NCBI GenBank assembly: GCA_003157715.1
Contig: PMKK01000346.1
Coordinates: 1 to 10,475, forward strand
DNA: 10,475 nt
Direction of reading: 5' to 3'
Source of the DNA: Actinomycetota bacterium
GTDB taxonomy: Bacteria > Actinomycetota > Thermoleophilia > UBA2241
Made by a program: the position numbers and the translations under genes. Shown here piece after piece: positions 1 through 5,825 of the stretch; within the stretch, counting starts at the first letter, position 1, and the number at the start of each line of letters is the position of its first letter. The notes under the pieces are model-generated. The model saw only the letters and a program-made list of their open reading frames with translations, had not been told where the DNA came from and searched no databases.

Positions 1-1102
1 CGGGCGTCGCGACGGTCTCAGGTGACTCGTGACCGGCCGGCCCCGCGGCGCCCGGAACCGCCGGGCCGGCCGGCGGCGGGCTCGAAGGCGGCGGCGAAGC
101 CTGCGGCGGCGTCTGCGCCCAGGGGGGTGCCTGCACCCACGGCGGCGCCACGGCCGGAGCGTTCAGCCATGGCTGCGCCTGAGGCGTCGGCCCGCCGGCC
201 GGCGGCCCGTAGCCCGGCGAGGAGCCGGCCGGCGGCGCATGACCCGGCCGGGGACCGGCCGGCGGTGCGTAACCGGGCGGCGGCGGTGCGTAACCGGGCG
301 GCGGCGGTGCGTAACCGGGCGGGGAACCGTAGGGGCCGGCCGGAGGATACCCGGCAGGCGGGTACGGGTCGCCCGGCCGGCCGTAGGCTGCCGATCCTCC
401 CTGCCAGCCCGCCGACGGGCCCCCGACTGCCGAGGGCAGCAGGCCGCTCTCGCCCGTGGCCTGCAAGTACATCGCCGTGTAGGCCGCGAACTGCCACGGC
501 GTCGCGACAAACGCGAGCAGGCCGCCGATGCCGAACGTGACGGCGCTGACGCCGTTCACCACCACGCTCACGAGTACGGCGACCACGACGATGACGAGAA
601 AGGTCATCCAGAAGCCGCTCTGAGCGACGATCGCGCGGCTCTCCTTGAGGGCTTCTGTCACGGAGCGCCGCCTGTCGACCATGACGAGCATCCAGTAGAC
701 CCAGACGGTCGCCAGGTAGGCGCCGACCACGCCTACGGCGAACAGGGCGAGTCCGAACAGGACGAAGCCGAAAGCGCGCGCGCCCGAATGGCCCACGACG
801 AGCAGCAGGAACGGCGGCAGGACCACCGCCGCGACGGCGAGCCCGCACGCGAGGAACAGCAGGTAGGCGACAACGTAGGCGCCCAGGCGGTCGAAGCAGC
901 CGAACACGTCGCCCACCTGGGCCGGACGACCTTCGCGGACGCGACGCAGGATCATCAGATAGACGCCGGCCGTCAGCGGTACGGACAGGATGCCGAGCGT
1001 GAGGACGCCCAGGACGGCCGTGATGAGCGACGCGACGACCAGCGCTCCCCAGTCCTTCACGAAGATGGTCCACGAATCCTTGAGAATCCGGCCGATGTCC
1101 AT
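1..1102 (-). CDS. Membrane protein with proline-rich PPGYAPP-repeat tail (partial, C-terminus off the left edge)
   Basis: The frame is open from an ATG at 1102 to the window edge (367 codons, no stop), so the C-terminus is missing. The protein begins MDIGRILKDSWTIFVKDW. Hydrophobic segments lie at about residues 18-45, 74-102, 109-141 and 165-202, separated by short basic loops (RRVREGRP, DRRRS), so it is probably an integral cytoplasmic-membrane protein. From about residue 225 it becomes a Pro/Gly/Ala/Tyr-rich tail with PPGYAPPP units (about 261-281) and then PPAG and PPW motifs. The order of amphipathic start, four hydrophobic segments and a disordered tail resembles uncharacterised DUF975/DUF4013-like membrane proteins, but I cannot assign the family securely. 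A GGGGGGTGG run lies just before the ATG. Two other frames across this stretch are also long and open (18-1211 and 163-510 on the same strand); they give Arg/Ala-rich products without protein-like segments and are compositional shadows. Function unknown; a scaffold or protein-interaction role for the tail is only an inference. Confidence 0.8.
   Translation of the reverse strand, partial: MDIGRILKDSWTIFVKDWGALVVASLITAVLGVLTLGILSVPLTAGVYLMILRRVREGRPAQVGDVFGCFDRLGAYVVAYLLFLACGLAVAAVVLPPFLLLVVGHSGARAFGFVLFGLALFAVGVVGAYLATVWVYWMLVMVDRRRSVTEALKESRAIVAQSGFWMTFLVIVVVAVLVSVVVNGVSAVTFGIGGLLAFVATPWQFAAYTAMYLQATGESGLLPSAVGGPSAGWQGGSAAYGRPGDPYPPAGYPPAGPYGSPPGYAPPPPGYAPPPPGYAPPAGPRPGHAPPAGSSPGYGPPAGGPTPQAQPWLNAPAVAPPWVQAPPWAQTPPQASPPPSSPPPAGPAVPGAAGPAGHESPETVATP
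262..325. repeat. 21-bp in-frame tandem repeat, about three copies
   Basis: The unit GTGCGTAACCGGGCGGCGGC starts at 265, 286 and 307, a 21-base period; the third copy diverges at its end. Because the period is a multiple of three, each copy adds seven residues (PPPPGYA) to the tail of the membrane protein encoded on the minus strand without shifting its frame. Copy number could therefore vary between strains without breaking the gene. Confidence 0.9.
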
Positions 1103-1118
1103 GCCACCCCCCGCGTCT

Positions 1119-1147
1119 CGGCGAGCGACTCCCACGGCCGCTCGCCG
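1119..1147. repeat. 9-bp inverted repeat upstream of the membrane-protein gene
   Basis: CGGCGAGCG (1119-1127) is matched exactly by CGCTCGCCG (1139-1147) across an 11-base spacer. It lies 16 bases before the minus-strand ATG at 1102. It would form a strong hairpin in the 5' leader if transcription starts further upstream, or it could be a protein-binding operator. No clear -10/-35 pair was found next to it. Confidence 0.5.
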
Positions 1148-1222
1148 CTAAGGCTACACCAGCGCCCCACCGGACCGCAGCCCGGATGGAGGGGCGCACG
1201 GCGGCCCGCAAGCAGGGCGGGA

Positions 1223-1242
1223 CCGCGGGCGGCGGCCCGCGG
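1223..1242 (-). terminator. GC hairpin 17 bases after the double-[4Fe-4S] gene, no T-tract
   Basis: CCGCGGGC (1223-1230) pairs perfectly with GCCCGCGG (1235-1242) around a GGCG loop. It begins 17 bases past the stop codon of the minus-strand gene ending at 1260. It has no U-tract in either direction, so it is either a Rho-assisted or 3'-stabilising hairpin, or chance in GC-rich DNA. The rest of the 1103-1259 gap holds the 1119-1147 inverted repeat and nothing else I can name. Confidence 0.35.
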
Positions 1243-1259
1243 GAAAGCCGCGATCCTGG

Positions 1260-2222
1260 TCAGCGCGCCGCGAGCAGCACCCGCAGGTTACGCGCCAGCG
1301 CGACTCCGAGGAACTCGTCGTCGTACCCCAGCAGCCCCAACTCGCCGAGCTTGGCGCATAAGCCCGGCTCGCGCGCGAGCAGTTCGCGATCGATCCCCGC
1401 GGTGAGCAGACTCGTCTCGCGCTCGTCGAAGGCGGCCGTCTCGGCGACCTGATCGCGCCCGGCGAGGTCTTCGGGACACACCTTCTGGCAGCGCAGGCAG
1501 CCCACCAGGCAGTCGTGCCAGGCCGGCTCGATCCAGCCGGGCAACGGCTGCTCGCTTTCGTTGTGGAGTGTCAGGCAGAGCTCGCAGTGCGCCAGAAAGC
1601 GGTCCTCGCCGATGGCGCCGGTCGGGCAGGCTCGCCGGCAGGCCTCACAGGTGGCGCAACGAGGAAGCGCCAGCGGACCGGTCCAGGAGTCGGCACCCGG
1701 AGCGAGGTCCGAGACGCACGTCGCAAGCTCGACGAAGCTGCCCCAGCCATCGACGTAGGCGACGTTGTTGCGACCGTAGCGAGCCAGGCCGGCACAGACG
1801 GCCAGCAGCTTCTCGGGCAGCGGCATGGGAGCGGCGCTCAAGGCGGCCGGCGAGAGGCTCGTGACGACGGCGCGAGTCACCTCGGCCTTGATCTCGTCGT
1901 GGTGGCAGTAGGTGGTGGGGATCGGCACGCTCACGGTCTCTCCGGCCACCACCACGGTGACTCGCGCGCAGGCGTGCGGCACCGCGACCACGATGAGCGA
2001 GCGCGGCACGGCGACCGCGGCGGGCGCCGTGAAGCAGAGGTTGCGATCGACGACCGCCATGACGGCGGGCGCGATCTGGGGTCGCCGGCGTTCGATCTCG
2101 GCCTGCAGATCGGCGAGCCGGCCGGCCGGCACCACCGCCGCGCGCCAGCCCCGGGCTTCGAGGGCGCGCAGCAAGTCAGCACTCGTCATCCCCTGACCCC
2201 GGCGTCGCGACCTACTCGTCAT
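1260..2222 (-). CDS. Double [4Fe-4S] cluster-binding protein (QueG-like, COG1600-related)
   Basis: This 320-residue iron-sulfur protein has two ferredoxin-like clusters near its C-terminus. The first motif is CATCEACRRACP (Cys189, 192, 195, 199). The second is CLVGCLRCQKVCP (Cys238, 242, 245, 249), with an extra CELC pair at 213/216 between them. The GRNN motif at about 150-153 followed by a GSFVEL segment is typical of the stand-alone 'double cluster binding domain' proteins related to epoxyqueuosine reductase. Family members of about 300 residues are mostly uncharacterised redox proteins of anaerobes. It is unlikely to be true QueG: I do not see QueG's cobalamin-domain features, and it lacks the C-terminal HEAT-like part. 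Two ATGs compete. The one at 2222 has GAGGT six bases upstream and overlaps a small leader ORF as ATGA; the one at 2189 gives the N-terminus MTSADLLRALEARGW, which fits the usual family start but has only a G-rich stretch before it. The function is sure only at the level of 'Fe-S redox protein'. Confidence 0.88.
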   Translation of the reverse strand: MTSRSRRRGQGMTSADLLRALEARGWRAAVVPAGRLADLQAEIERRRPQIAPAVMAVVDRNLCFTAPAAVAVPRSLIVVAVPHACARVTVVVAGETVSVPIPTTYCHHDEIKAEVTRAVVTSLSPAALSAAPMPLPEKLLAVCAGLARYGRNNVAYVDGWGSFVELATCVSDLAPGADSWTGPLALPRCATCEACRRACPTGAIGEDRFLAHCELCLTLHNESEQPLPGWIEPAWHDCLVGCLRCQKVCPEDLAGRDQVAETAAFDERETSLLTAGIDRELLAREPGLCAKLGELGLLGYDDEFLGVALARNLRVLLAAR

Positions 2223-2257
2223 CGCCGGACCTCGCGCCGCCTCACGTCGTCGGCCAT
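2219..2257 (-). CDS. Possible 12-residue leader ORF (MADDVRRREVRR)
   Basis: An ATG at 2257 has a good Shine-Dalgarno, AGGAG at 2264-2268, six bases upstream. It encodes 12 codons, five of them Arg, and stops with a TGA that overlaps the ATG at 2222 (ATGA). This arrangement would allow translational coupling, or attenuation by translation of the leader. No attenuator hairpin pair is obvious, and a peptide this short cannot be proven by inspection. The AGGAG is the best ribosome-binding site in the region and serves no longer in-frame start. Confidence 0.3.
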   Translation of the reverse strand: MADDVRRREVRR

Positions 2258-2364
2258 CGCCCGCTCCTGACACCTCGAGACATCGTTCCACGTTGTGCTC
2301 AGGGTAGCCGTTTCGCGGGCACTCGGTAAACCTCGGGCGCCTTGCCGCCGATATCGCACTGTGA

Positions 2365-2398
2365 CCGGTATGCCGGCGGACAAGCCGCCGGCCACCGG
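2365..2398 (+). repeat. GC hairpin in the 5' leader of the lipoprotein gene
   Basis: GCCGGCGG (2372-2379) and CCGCCGGC (2385-2392) form a perfect 8-bp stem with an ACAAG loop. An outer CCGG/CCGG pair (2365-2368, 2395-2398) extends it across a small internal loop. It sits just before the AGGGGT ribosome-binding site of the gene at 2417, so if transcribed it could influence translation or mRNA stability. It has no T-tract, so it is not a classical terminator. The rest of the divergent gap 2223-2416 has no convincing promoter pair. Confidence 0.45.
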
Positions 2399-2416
2399 CA
2401 AGACAGGGGTGCACCG

Positions 2417-2905
2417 ATGCACAGGTTCTTTCGCCATCTGGCTGTCGCGAGCTTGCTGTGCGTGGCCGTCGCGACCGTCGCGACCGTGGCGGGCTGCGGC
2501 CTGACATCCGTCTCAGGCGGCGAGGGCAGCAAGAACGTCGACGTCACCATGGGCGGTCACACGACCACCGACAGCACGCTCGACTTCAAGGCCGTCGGCT
2601 ACAGCAACTCTCAGCTCCAGATCGAGAACACGGCGAGCGCCCACAACCTCGACATCGGCCCCGGCACGCCCATCACCACGGGCGACGGCACGGTGGTCGC
2701 CAAGGTGGTCGGCGTGGCGATCAGCATCGCTCCGGGCAAGGCCGGCATCCTCGCTCTCGACGCCGCGCTGACGCCGTCGCAGGAGTACTACCTCGGCGCC
2801 AGCTCGTCCGGCACGCCCAGCATCCGTCAGATGTTCATGTGCCCCGGAGACGCAGCGGCAGGCCAGAGCGTGCCCGACGCCACCGAATCGCTGCCCAGCG
2901 ACTGA
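2417..2905 (+). CDS. Predicted secreted lipoprotein, unrecognised family
   Basis: The product has 162 residues. The start ATG at 2417 has AGGGGT six bases upstream; an in-frame ATG at 2342 would place extra polar residues before the signal peptide and is less likely. The N-terminus has basic residues (MHRFFRH), a hydrophobic core (8-25) and a lipobox VAGC with the lipidated Cys at 27, so the protein should be exported and anchored to the outer face of the cytoplasmic membrane. The mature part (about 135 residues) is rich in Ser, Thr, Gly and Val with alternating hydrophobic residues, suggesting a small beta-rich domain. One further Cys lies at 142 (QMFMCPGD). The C-terminus is acidic. I do not recognise the domain. 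A 9-base repetition (GTCGCGACC) in the signal-peptide coding region encodes VATVATV. It is divergent from the Fe-S gene and 138 bases ahead of the ABC-F gene. It may be transcribed separately, since a promoter-like TATACT precedes the ABC-F gene. Confidence 0.8.
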   Translation: MHRFFRHLAVASLLCVAVATVATVAGCGLTSVSGGEGSKNVDVTMGGHTTTDSTLDFKAVGYSNSQLQIENTASAHNLDIGPGTPITTGDGTVVAKVVGVAISIAPGKAGILALDAALTPSQEYYLGASSSGTPSIRQMFMCPGDAAAGQSVPDATESLPSD

Positions 2906-2907
2906 GA

Positions 2908-2947
2908 GGACGGCCGGCGGCATAAGGCCGGGACGGCCGGCGCCGCC
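2908..2947 (+). repeat. Direct repeat and GC inverted repeat after the lipoprotein gene
   Basis: GGACGGCCGGCG occurs twice (2908-2919 and 2931-2942). GGCGGC (2916-2921) can pair with GCCGCC (2942-2947). The structure follows the stop codon at 2905 directly but lacks a T-tract, so a terminator role is only possible. The remaining bases to 3029 show nothing else readable. Confidence 0.3.
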
Positions 2948-3029
2948 ACAGGGCCGCCGAGCGCCTGAGCGGCGACCCGACCCGCGGGCACGGACACACG
3001 CCGGAGCCGCGGTCAGCTCCTCGCCTCTG

Positions 3030-3044
3030 TATACTGGTCGCCCG
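3030..3044 (+). promoter_or_regulatory. Putative -10 element (TATACT) of a leaderless ABC-F transcript
   Basis: TATACT at 3030-3035 matches the bacterial -10 consensus at five of six positions and stands out in GC-rich surroundings. The GTG start codon of the ABC-F gene begins eight bases after its end, where transcription would be expected to start. There is no Shine-Dalgarno before the GTG. Together these suggest a leaderless mRNA, which is common in actinobacteria. No good -35 hexamer is present at the usual distance. Confidence 0.45.
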
Positions 3045-4990
3045 TGACCATCGTCTCCTTCGACAACGTCTCCAAATCGTTCGGCGGCCAGGAACTGTTC
3101 GCCGGTGTCTCGTTCGCCCTCGACGAGCGCGACCACGCCGTGCTCGTCGGGCGCAACGGCAGCGGCAAGACGACTTTGCTGCGGCTCATGGCCGGCGGCG
3201 AGCACGCCGACGCGGGCCGGGTATCGCGCACGCGGGCGCGCCGCATCTGGCTGCACGAACAGACGCCCGAACTGACCCGTGACCGGCCGGTCCGCGACTA
3301 CCTCATGGAGGCCTTCTCCGAGCTGCTCGGTCTCGAGGCTTCGTTGCGTACCGCCGAGCAGACGCTGGAGCGGCTCGATGAACACAGCCCCGATCTGCCG
3401 GCGGCGATGAAGGACTACCAGCATCTCCAGCATCGCTTCGAGCTCATGGGCGGCTACCACTACCGTACCGACCTGGCCGGTGTGCTCGAGGGTCTGGGAC
3501 TGCCGGCCGACCTGCTCGACCGGCCGCTGCTCACGACCTCGGGCGGCGAGCTGACCCGCGTCACGCTGGCCCGCGCCCTGCTTGCCGACGCCGACCTGCT
3601 GCTGCTCGACGAGCCGACCAACCATCTCGACATCGACTCGGTCGAGTGGCTCGAACAGTTCTTGCTCGACTACCCCAAGGCCTACGTCCTGGTGACCCAC
3701 GACCGCCGCCTTCTGGAGCGCGTCGGCTCACGCGTGCTGGCCCTCGAGAACCGCGTCGTGGCGACGGTGAGCGGCGACTTCTCGACCTACATACGCGAAC
3801 GCTCCGCCGGCAACGATCTCATCGCCCGCCGCTACGAGCAGGACAAAGAGAAGATCGAGCAGCTCCAGCGGTTCTACGACCGGTTTCACGCCAAGAAGCT
3901 CAAGGCCAAGCAGGCCAAGTCGAAACTCACGCAGATCGAGCGCATCAAGCGCGACATGCAGGCCCCGGCGCGCGACGCGCGCCGGCTGCACCTCGGACTG
4001 CCGCAGCCGGCGCCGTCGGCGCGCGTCGTGCTCGAGATGAAGACGCGCGCGGTGAGCGTCGGGTCGGGCGCGGCGGCCAAGACCCTCGTGCGCGGCGTCG
4101 ACGTGGTCATCGAACGCGGCGAGAAGGTCGCCCTGCTCGGGCCCAACGGCTCGGGCAAGACGACGCTGGCCGAGACTATCGTCGGCCTGCGCACCCTGGC
4201 GGAGGGCGTGGCCTACCTCGGCCACAACGTGCGCCTGGCCTACTTCTCGCAGCAGGGCCGCGAGCTCGACGAAGGCGCCACGGCGCTCGAGTCGGTGCTG
4301 CCCCTCACCGGGCACGACGAGCAGGTCGCGCGCGGGCTGCTCGGCCGGTTCCTGTTCACTGCCGATGAGGTCCACAAGACCGTCGCTCAGCTCTCAGGGG
4401 GCGAGCGCAGCCGTCTGCGCCTGCTCAGGCTGCTCACCGGCGACGCCAACTTCCTCGTACTGGACGAGCCGACCAACCACCTCGACGTCGACTCCGTCGA
4501 GGCGCTGGCGGCGGCGCTGACCGACTACATCGGCACCGTGCTGCTGATCACCCACGACCGCCACCTCATCGAGAGCGTCGCCACGCGCGTGCTCGAGATC
4601 CACGACGGCAGACTGGTCAATCATCTCTCCGCCGGACGCTACTGGGAGGCGCGGGCGGCGCGGCGCGAGCCCCCCGACACGGCCACCGCGAAGCAGACCG
4701 GCGCGAAGCAGACCGCGGCCGGCACGCGCCGGCCGAACGCGCCAGACGCGGCCCCAGAGACGCCCGGCCGGCAAGCCGCCGAAGAGGTCCGCCGGCGGCG
4801 CGCCCGCCAGCGCGCCCTCGAAGCCGACATCCTGCGCACCGAAAAGCAGCTCGGCGAGATCGACGCCCGGCTGGCCGACCCCCACACCTACGACGACCGC
4901 GCCGGCGCGGCCGATCTCGCCGGCGAGCGCGAACGTACCGAACAGCGGCTCGAGAAACTCTACCTGGCATGGGACGAGACGGCCGAGTGA
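3044..4990 (+). CDS. ABC-F family ATPase (ribosome-associated translation factor)
   Basis: This 648-residue protein has two ABC ATPase domains and no membrane segments, as in the ABC-F family, whose members bind the ribosomal E site and assist stalled or antibiotic-blocked translation. Domain 1 has Walker A GRNGSGKT (36-43), signature TSGGE (165-169) and Walker B LLLLDEPTNHLD (185-196). Domain 2 has GPNGSGKT (366-373), LSGGE (450-454) and LVLDEPTNHLD (471-481). Between them lies the charged linker (about 250-310: DKEKIEQLQRFYDRF, then a Lys-rich stretch) that contacts the P-site tRNA in known members. A low-complexity hinge (about 540-580) with a repeated AKQT leads to a C-terminal coiled coil (about 580-648), as in Uup/YheS-type members. 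The catalytic Glu residues (190, 475) are both present. The start is GTG at 3044 without a Shine-Dalgarno; MTIVSFDNVSKSF is the normal family N-terminus, so the start is well supported. The DNA glycosylase gene overlaps its 3' end. I cannot tell whether it is a housekeeping or an antibiotic-protection member. Confidence 0.95.
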   Translation: MTIVSFDNVSKSFGGQELFAGVSFALDERDHAVLVGRNGSGKTTLLRLMAGGEHADAGRVSRTRARRIWLHEQTPELTRDRPVRDYLMEAFSELLGLEASLRTAEQTLERLDEHSPDLPAAMKDYQHLQHRFELMGGYHYRTDLAGVLEGLGLPADLLDRPLLTTSGGELTRVTLARALLADADLLLLDEPTNHLDIDSVEWLEQFLLDYPKAYVLVTHDRRLLERVGSRVLALENRVVATVSGDFSTYIRERSAGNDLIARRYEQDKEKIEQLQRFYDRFHAKKLKAKQAKSKLTQIERIKRDMQAPARDARRLHLGLPQPAPSARVVLEMKTRAVSVGSGAAAKTLVRGVDVVIERGEKVALLGPNGSGKTTLAETIVGLRTLAEGVAYLGHNVRLAYFSQQGRELDEGATALESVLPLTGHDEQVARGLLGRFLFTADEVHKTVAQLSGGERSRLRLLRLLTGDANFLVLDEPTNHLDVDSVEALAAALTDYIGTVLLITHDRHLIESVATRVLEIHDGRLVNHLSAGRYWEARAARREPPDTATAKQTGAKQTAAGTRRPNAPDAAPETPGRQAAEEVRRRRARQRALEADILRTEKQLGEIDARLADPHTYDDRAGAADLAGERERTEQRLEKLYLAWDETAE

Positions 4991-5820
4991 GGCGCCCCGG
5001 CGGACCGTCCCCCGCGTTGCCGGCGACGATCGCTCCCGGCGCGGCCGGTCGCCTCCAGCACGACCTGTTCGACTGGTATGCGACCCATCGGCGTGAGCTG
5101 CCCTGGCGCGTTACGACCGACCCCTGGGCCATCCTTGTCAGCGAGATCATGCTGCAGCAGACGCAGGTCTCGCGCGTGGTGCCGAAGTTCGTCGCCTTTC
5201 TCGACCGCTTCCCAACCCCGGCGAGCCTCGCCGCCGCACCGCTTTCCGACGCTCTGACCGCCTGGCTGGGTCTCGGCTATAACAACCGCGCCGTACGTCT
5301 CAAGCGCTGCGCGGAGGCCGTCCCCGACGGCCTGCCGAGCGACCTCGAGGGCCTGCGAGCGCTGCCCGGAGTGGGGCCCTACACGGCCCGCGCCGTACTG
5401 ATCTTCGCCGCCAACGCCGACCTCGCGGCCGTCGATGCCAACGTCAGGCGGGTGCTGACCCACGAGCTCGATCTGCCCCACGACCTGAGCCCCGCCGCCC
5501 TTCAGGCGGCGGCCGAAGCCGTGCTGCCGCACGGCCGCGCCCGCGACTGGCACAACGCCCTCATGGATTACGGCTCTCTCGTGCTTACCTCACAGGCGAC
5601 CGGCATCGCGCCGCTCAAGCGCCAGTCTCCGTTTCCCGGCTCCCACCGGCAGCGCCGCGCGCGCCTGCTGCGCCTGCTTCTCGAGCAAGGCCCGCAGTCG
5701 TGGGCCGACGCCGCCGCCGCGCTCGAGCTGTCGCCGCGCGACTGCCGCGAGGTCGCCGAGAGCCTTGCCGCCGACGGCCTGGTCGTGGCGCGCGACGACC
5801 GGGTGATGCTGCGCCGCTAG
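4969..5820 (+). CDS. MutY-like adenine DNA glycosylase lacking the [4Fe-4S] cluster and NUDIX-like domain
   Basis: This HhH-GPD base-excision glycosylase most resembles MutY, which removes adenine mispaired with 8-oxoguanine or G. The MutY hallmarks are intact: LPWR (44-47), SEIMLQQTQV with catalytic Glu59, the helix-hairpin-helix LPGVGPYT (132-139, including the conserved Tyr138) and VDANVRRV with catalytic Asp156 and Asn158. After MDYG (199-202), where MutY normally has four Cys ligands (C-x6-C-x2-C-x5-C), the segment reads LVLTSQATGIAPLKRQS with no Cys; the whole protein has only Cys114 and Cys259. At 283 residues it is shorter than typical MutY (about 350) and has no NUDIX-like 8-oxoG recognition domain. 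Instead residues about 228-283 look like a small winged-helix domain ending LVVARDDRVMLRR. Clusterless MutY proteins are known in other bacteria and eukaryotes. The ATG at 4969 overlaps the ABC-F gene by 22 bases; an in-frame GTG at 4987 forming a GTGA start/stop overlap is an equally good start. Either way it is probably translationally coupled to the ABC-F gene. Confidence 0.9.
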   Translation: MGRDGRVRRPGGPSPALPATIAPGAAGRLQHDLFDWYATHRRELPWRVTTDPWAILVSEIMLQQTQVSRVVPKFVAFLDRFPTPASLAAAPLSDALTAWLGLGYNNRAVRLKRCAEAVPDGLPSDLEGLRALPGVGPYTARAVLIFAANADLAAVDANVRRVLTHELDLPHDLSPAALQAAAEAVLPHGRARDWHNALMDYGSLVLTSQATGIAPLKRQSPFPGSHRQRRARLLRLLLEQGPQSWADAAAALELSPRDCREVAESLAADGLVVARDDRVMLRR

Positions 5821-5825
5821 CGCTC

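Noticed and set aside
262..325. CRISPR-like array
   Set aside because: The repeat is 21 bases with no spacers and lies in frame inside a coding sequence, so it is a coding tandem repeat.
30..440. Dense GGCCGGC/CCGGCC words as a possible mobile repeat or uptake-signal cluster
   Set aside because: They are explained by Pro-Ala-Gly codons (CCG GCC GGC) in the proline-rich tail and by general GC bias; spacing is irregular.
18..1211. Long minus-strand frame of 397 codons over the left region
   Set aside because: The product is Arg/Ala/Gly-rich without recognisable segments. The overlapping frame starting at 1102 gives clean membrane segments and an orderly tail, so this is a GC-driven shadow.
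29..1405. Long plus-strand frame of 458 codons antisense to the membrane-protein gene
   Set aside because: It has Arg- and His-rich composition and no start signal, and it crosses an intergenic region and part of the Fe-S gene on the other strand.
2513..3700. Minus-strand frame of 395 codons opposite the lipoprotein and ABC-F genes
   Set aside because: It covers two well-supported plus-strand genes and the gap between them; its product is the usual antisense Val/Glu/Gly-rich sequence of high-GC codons.
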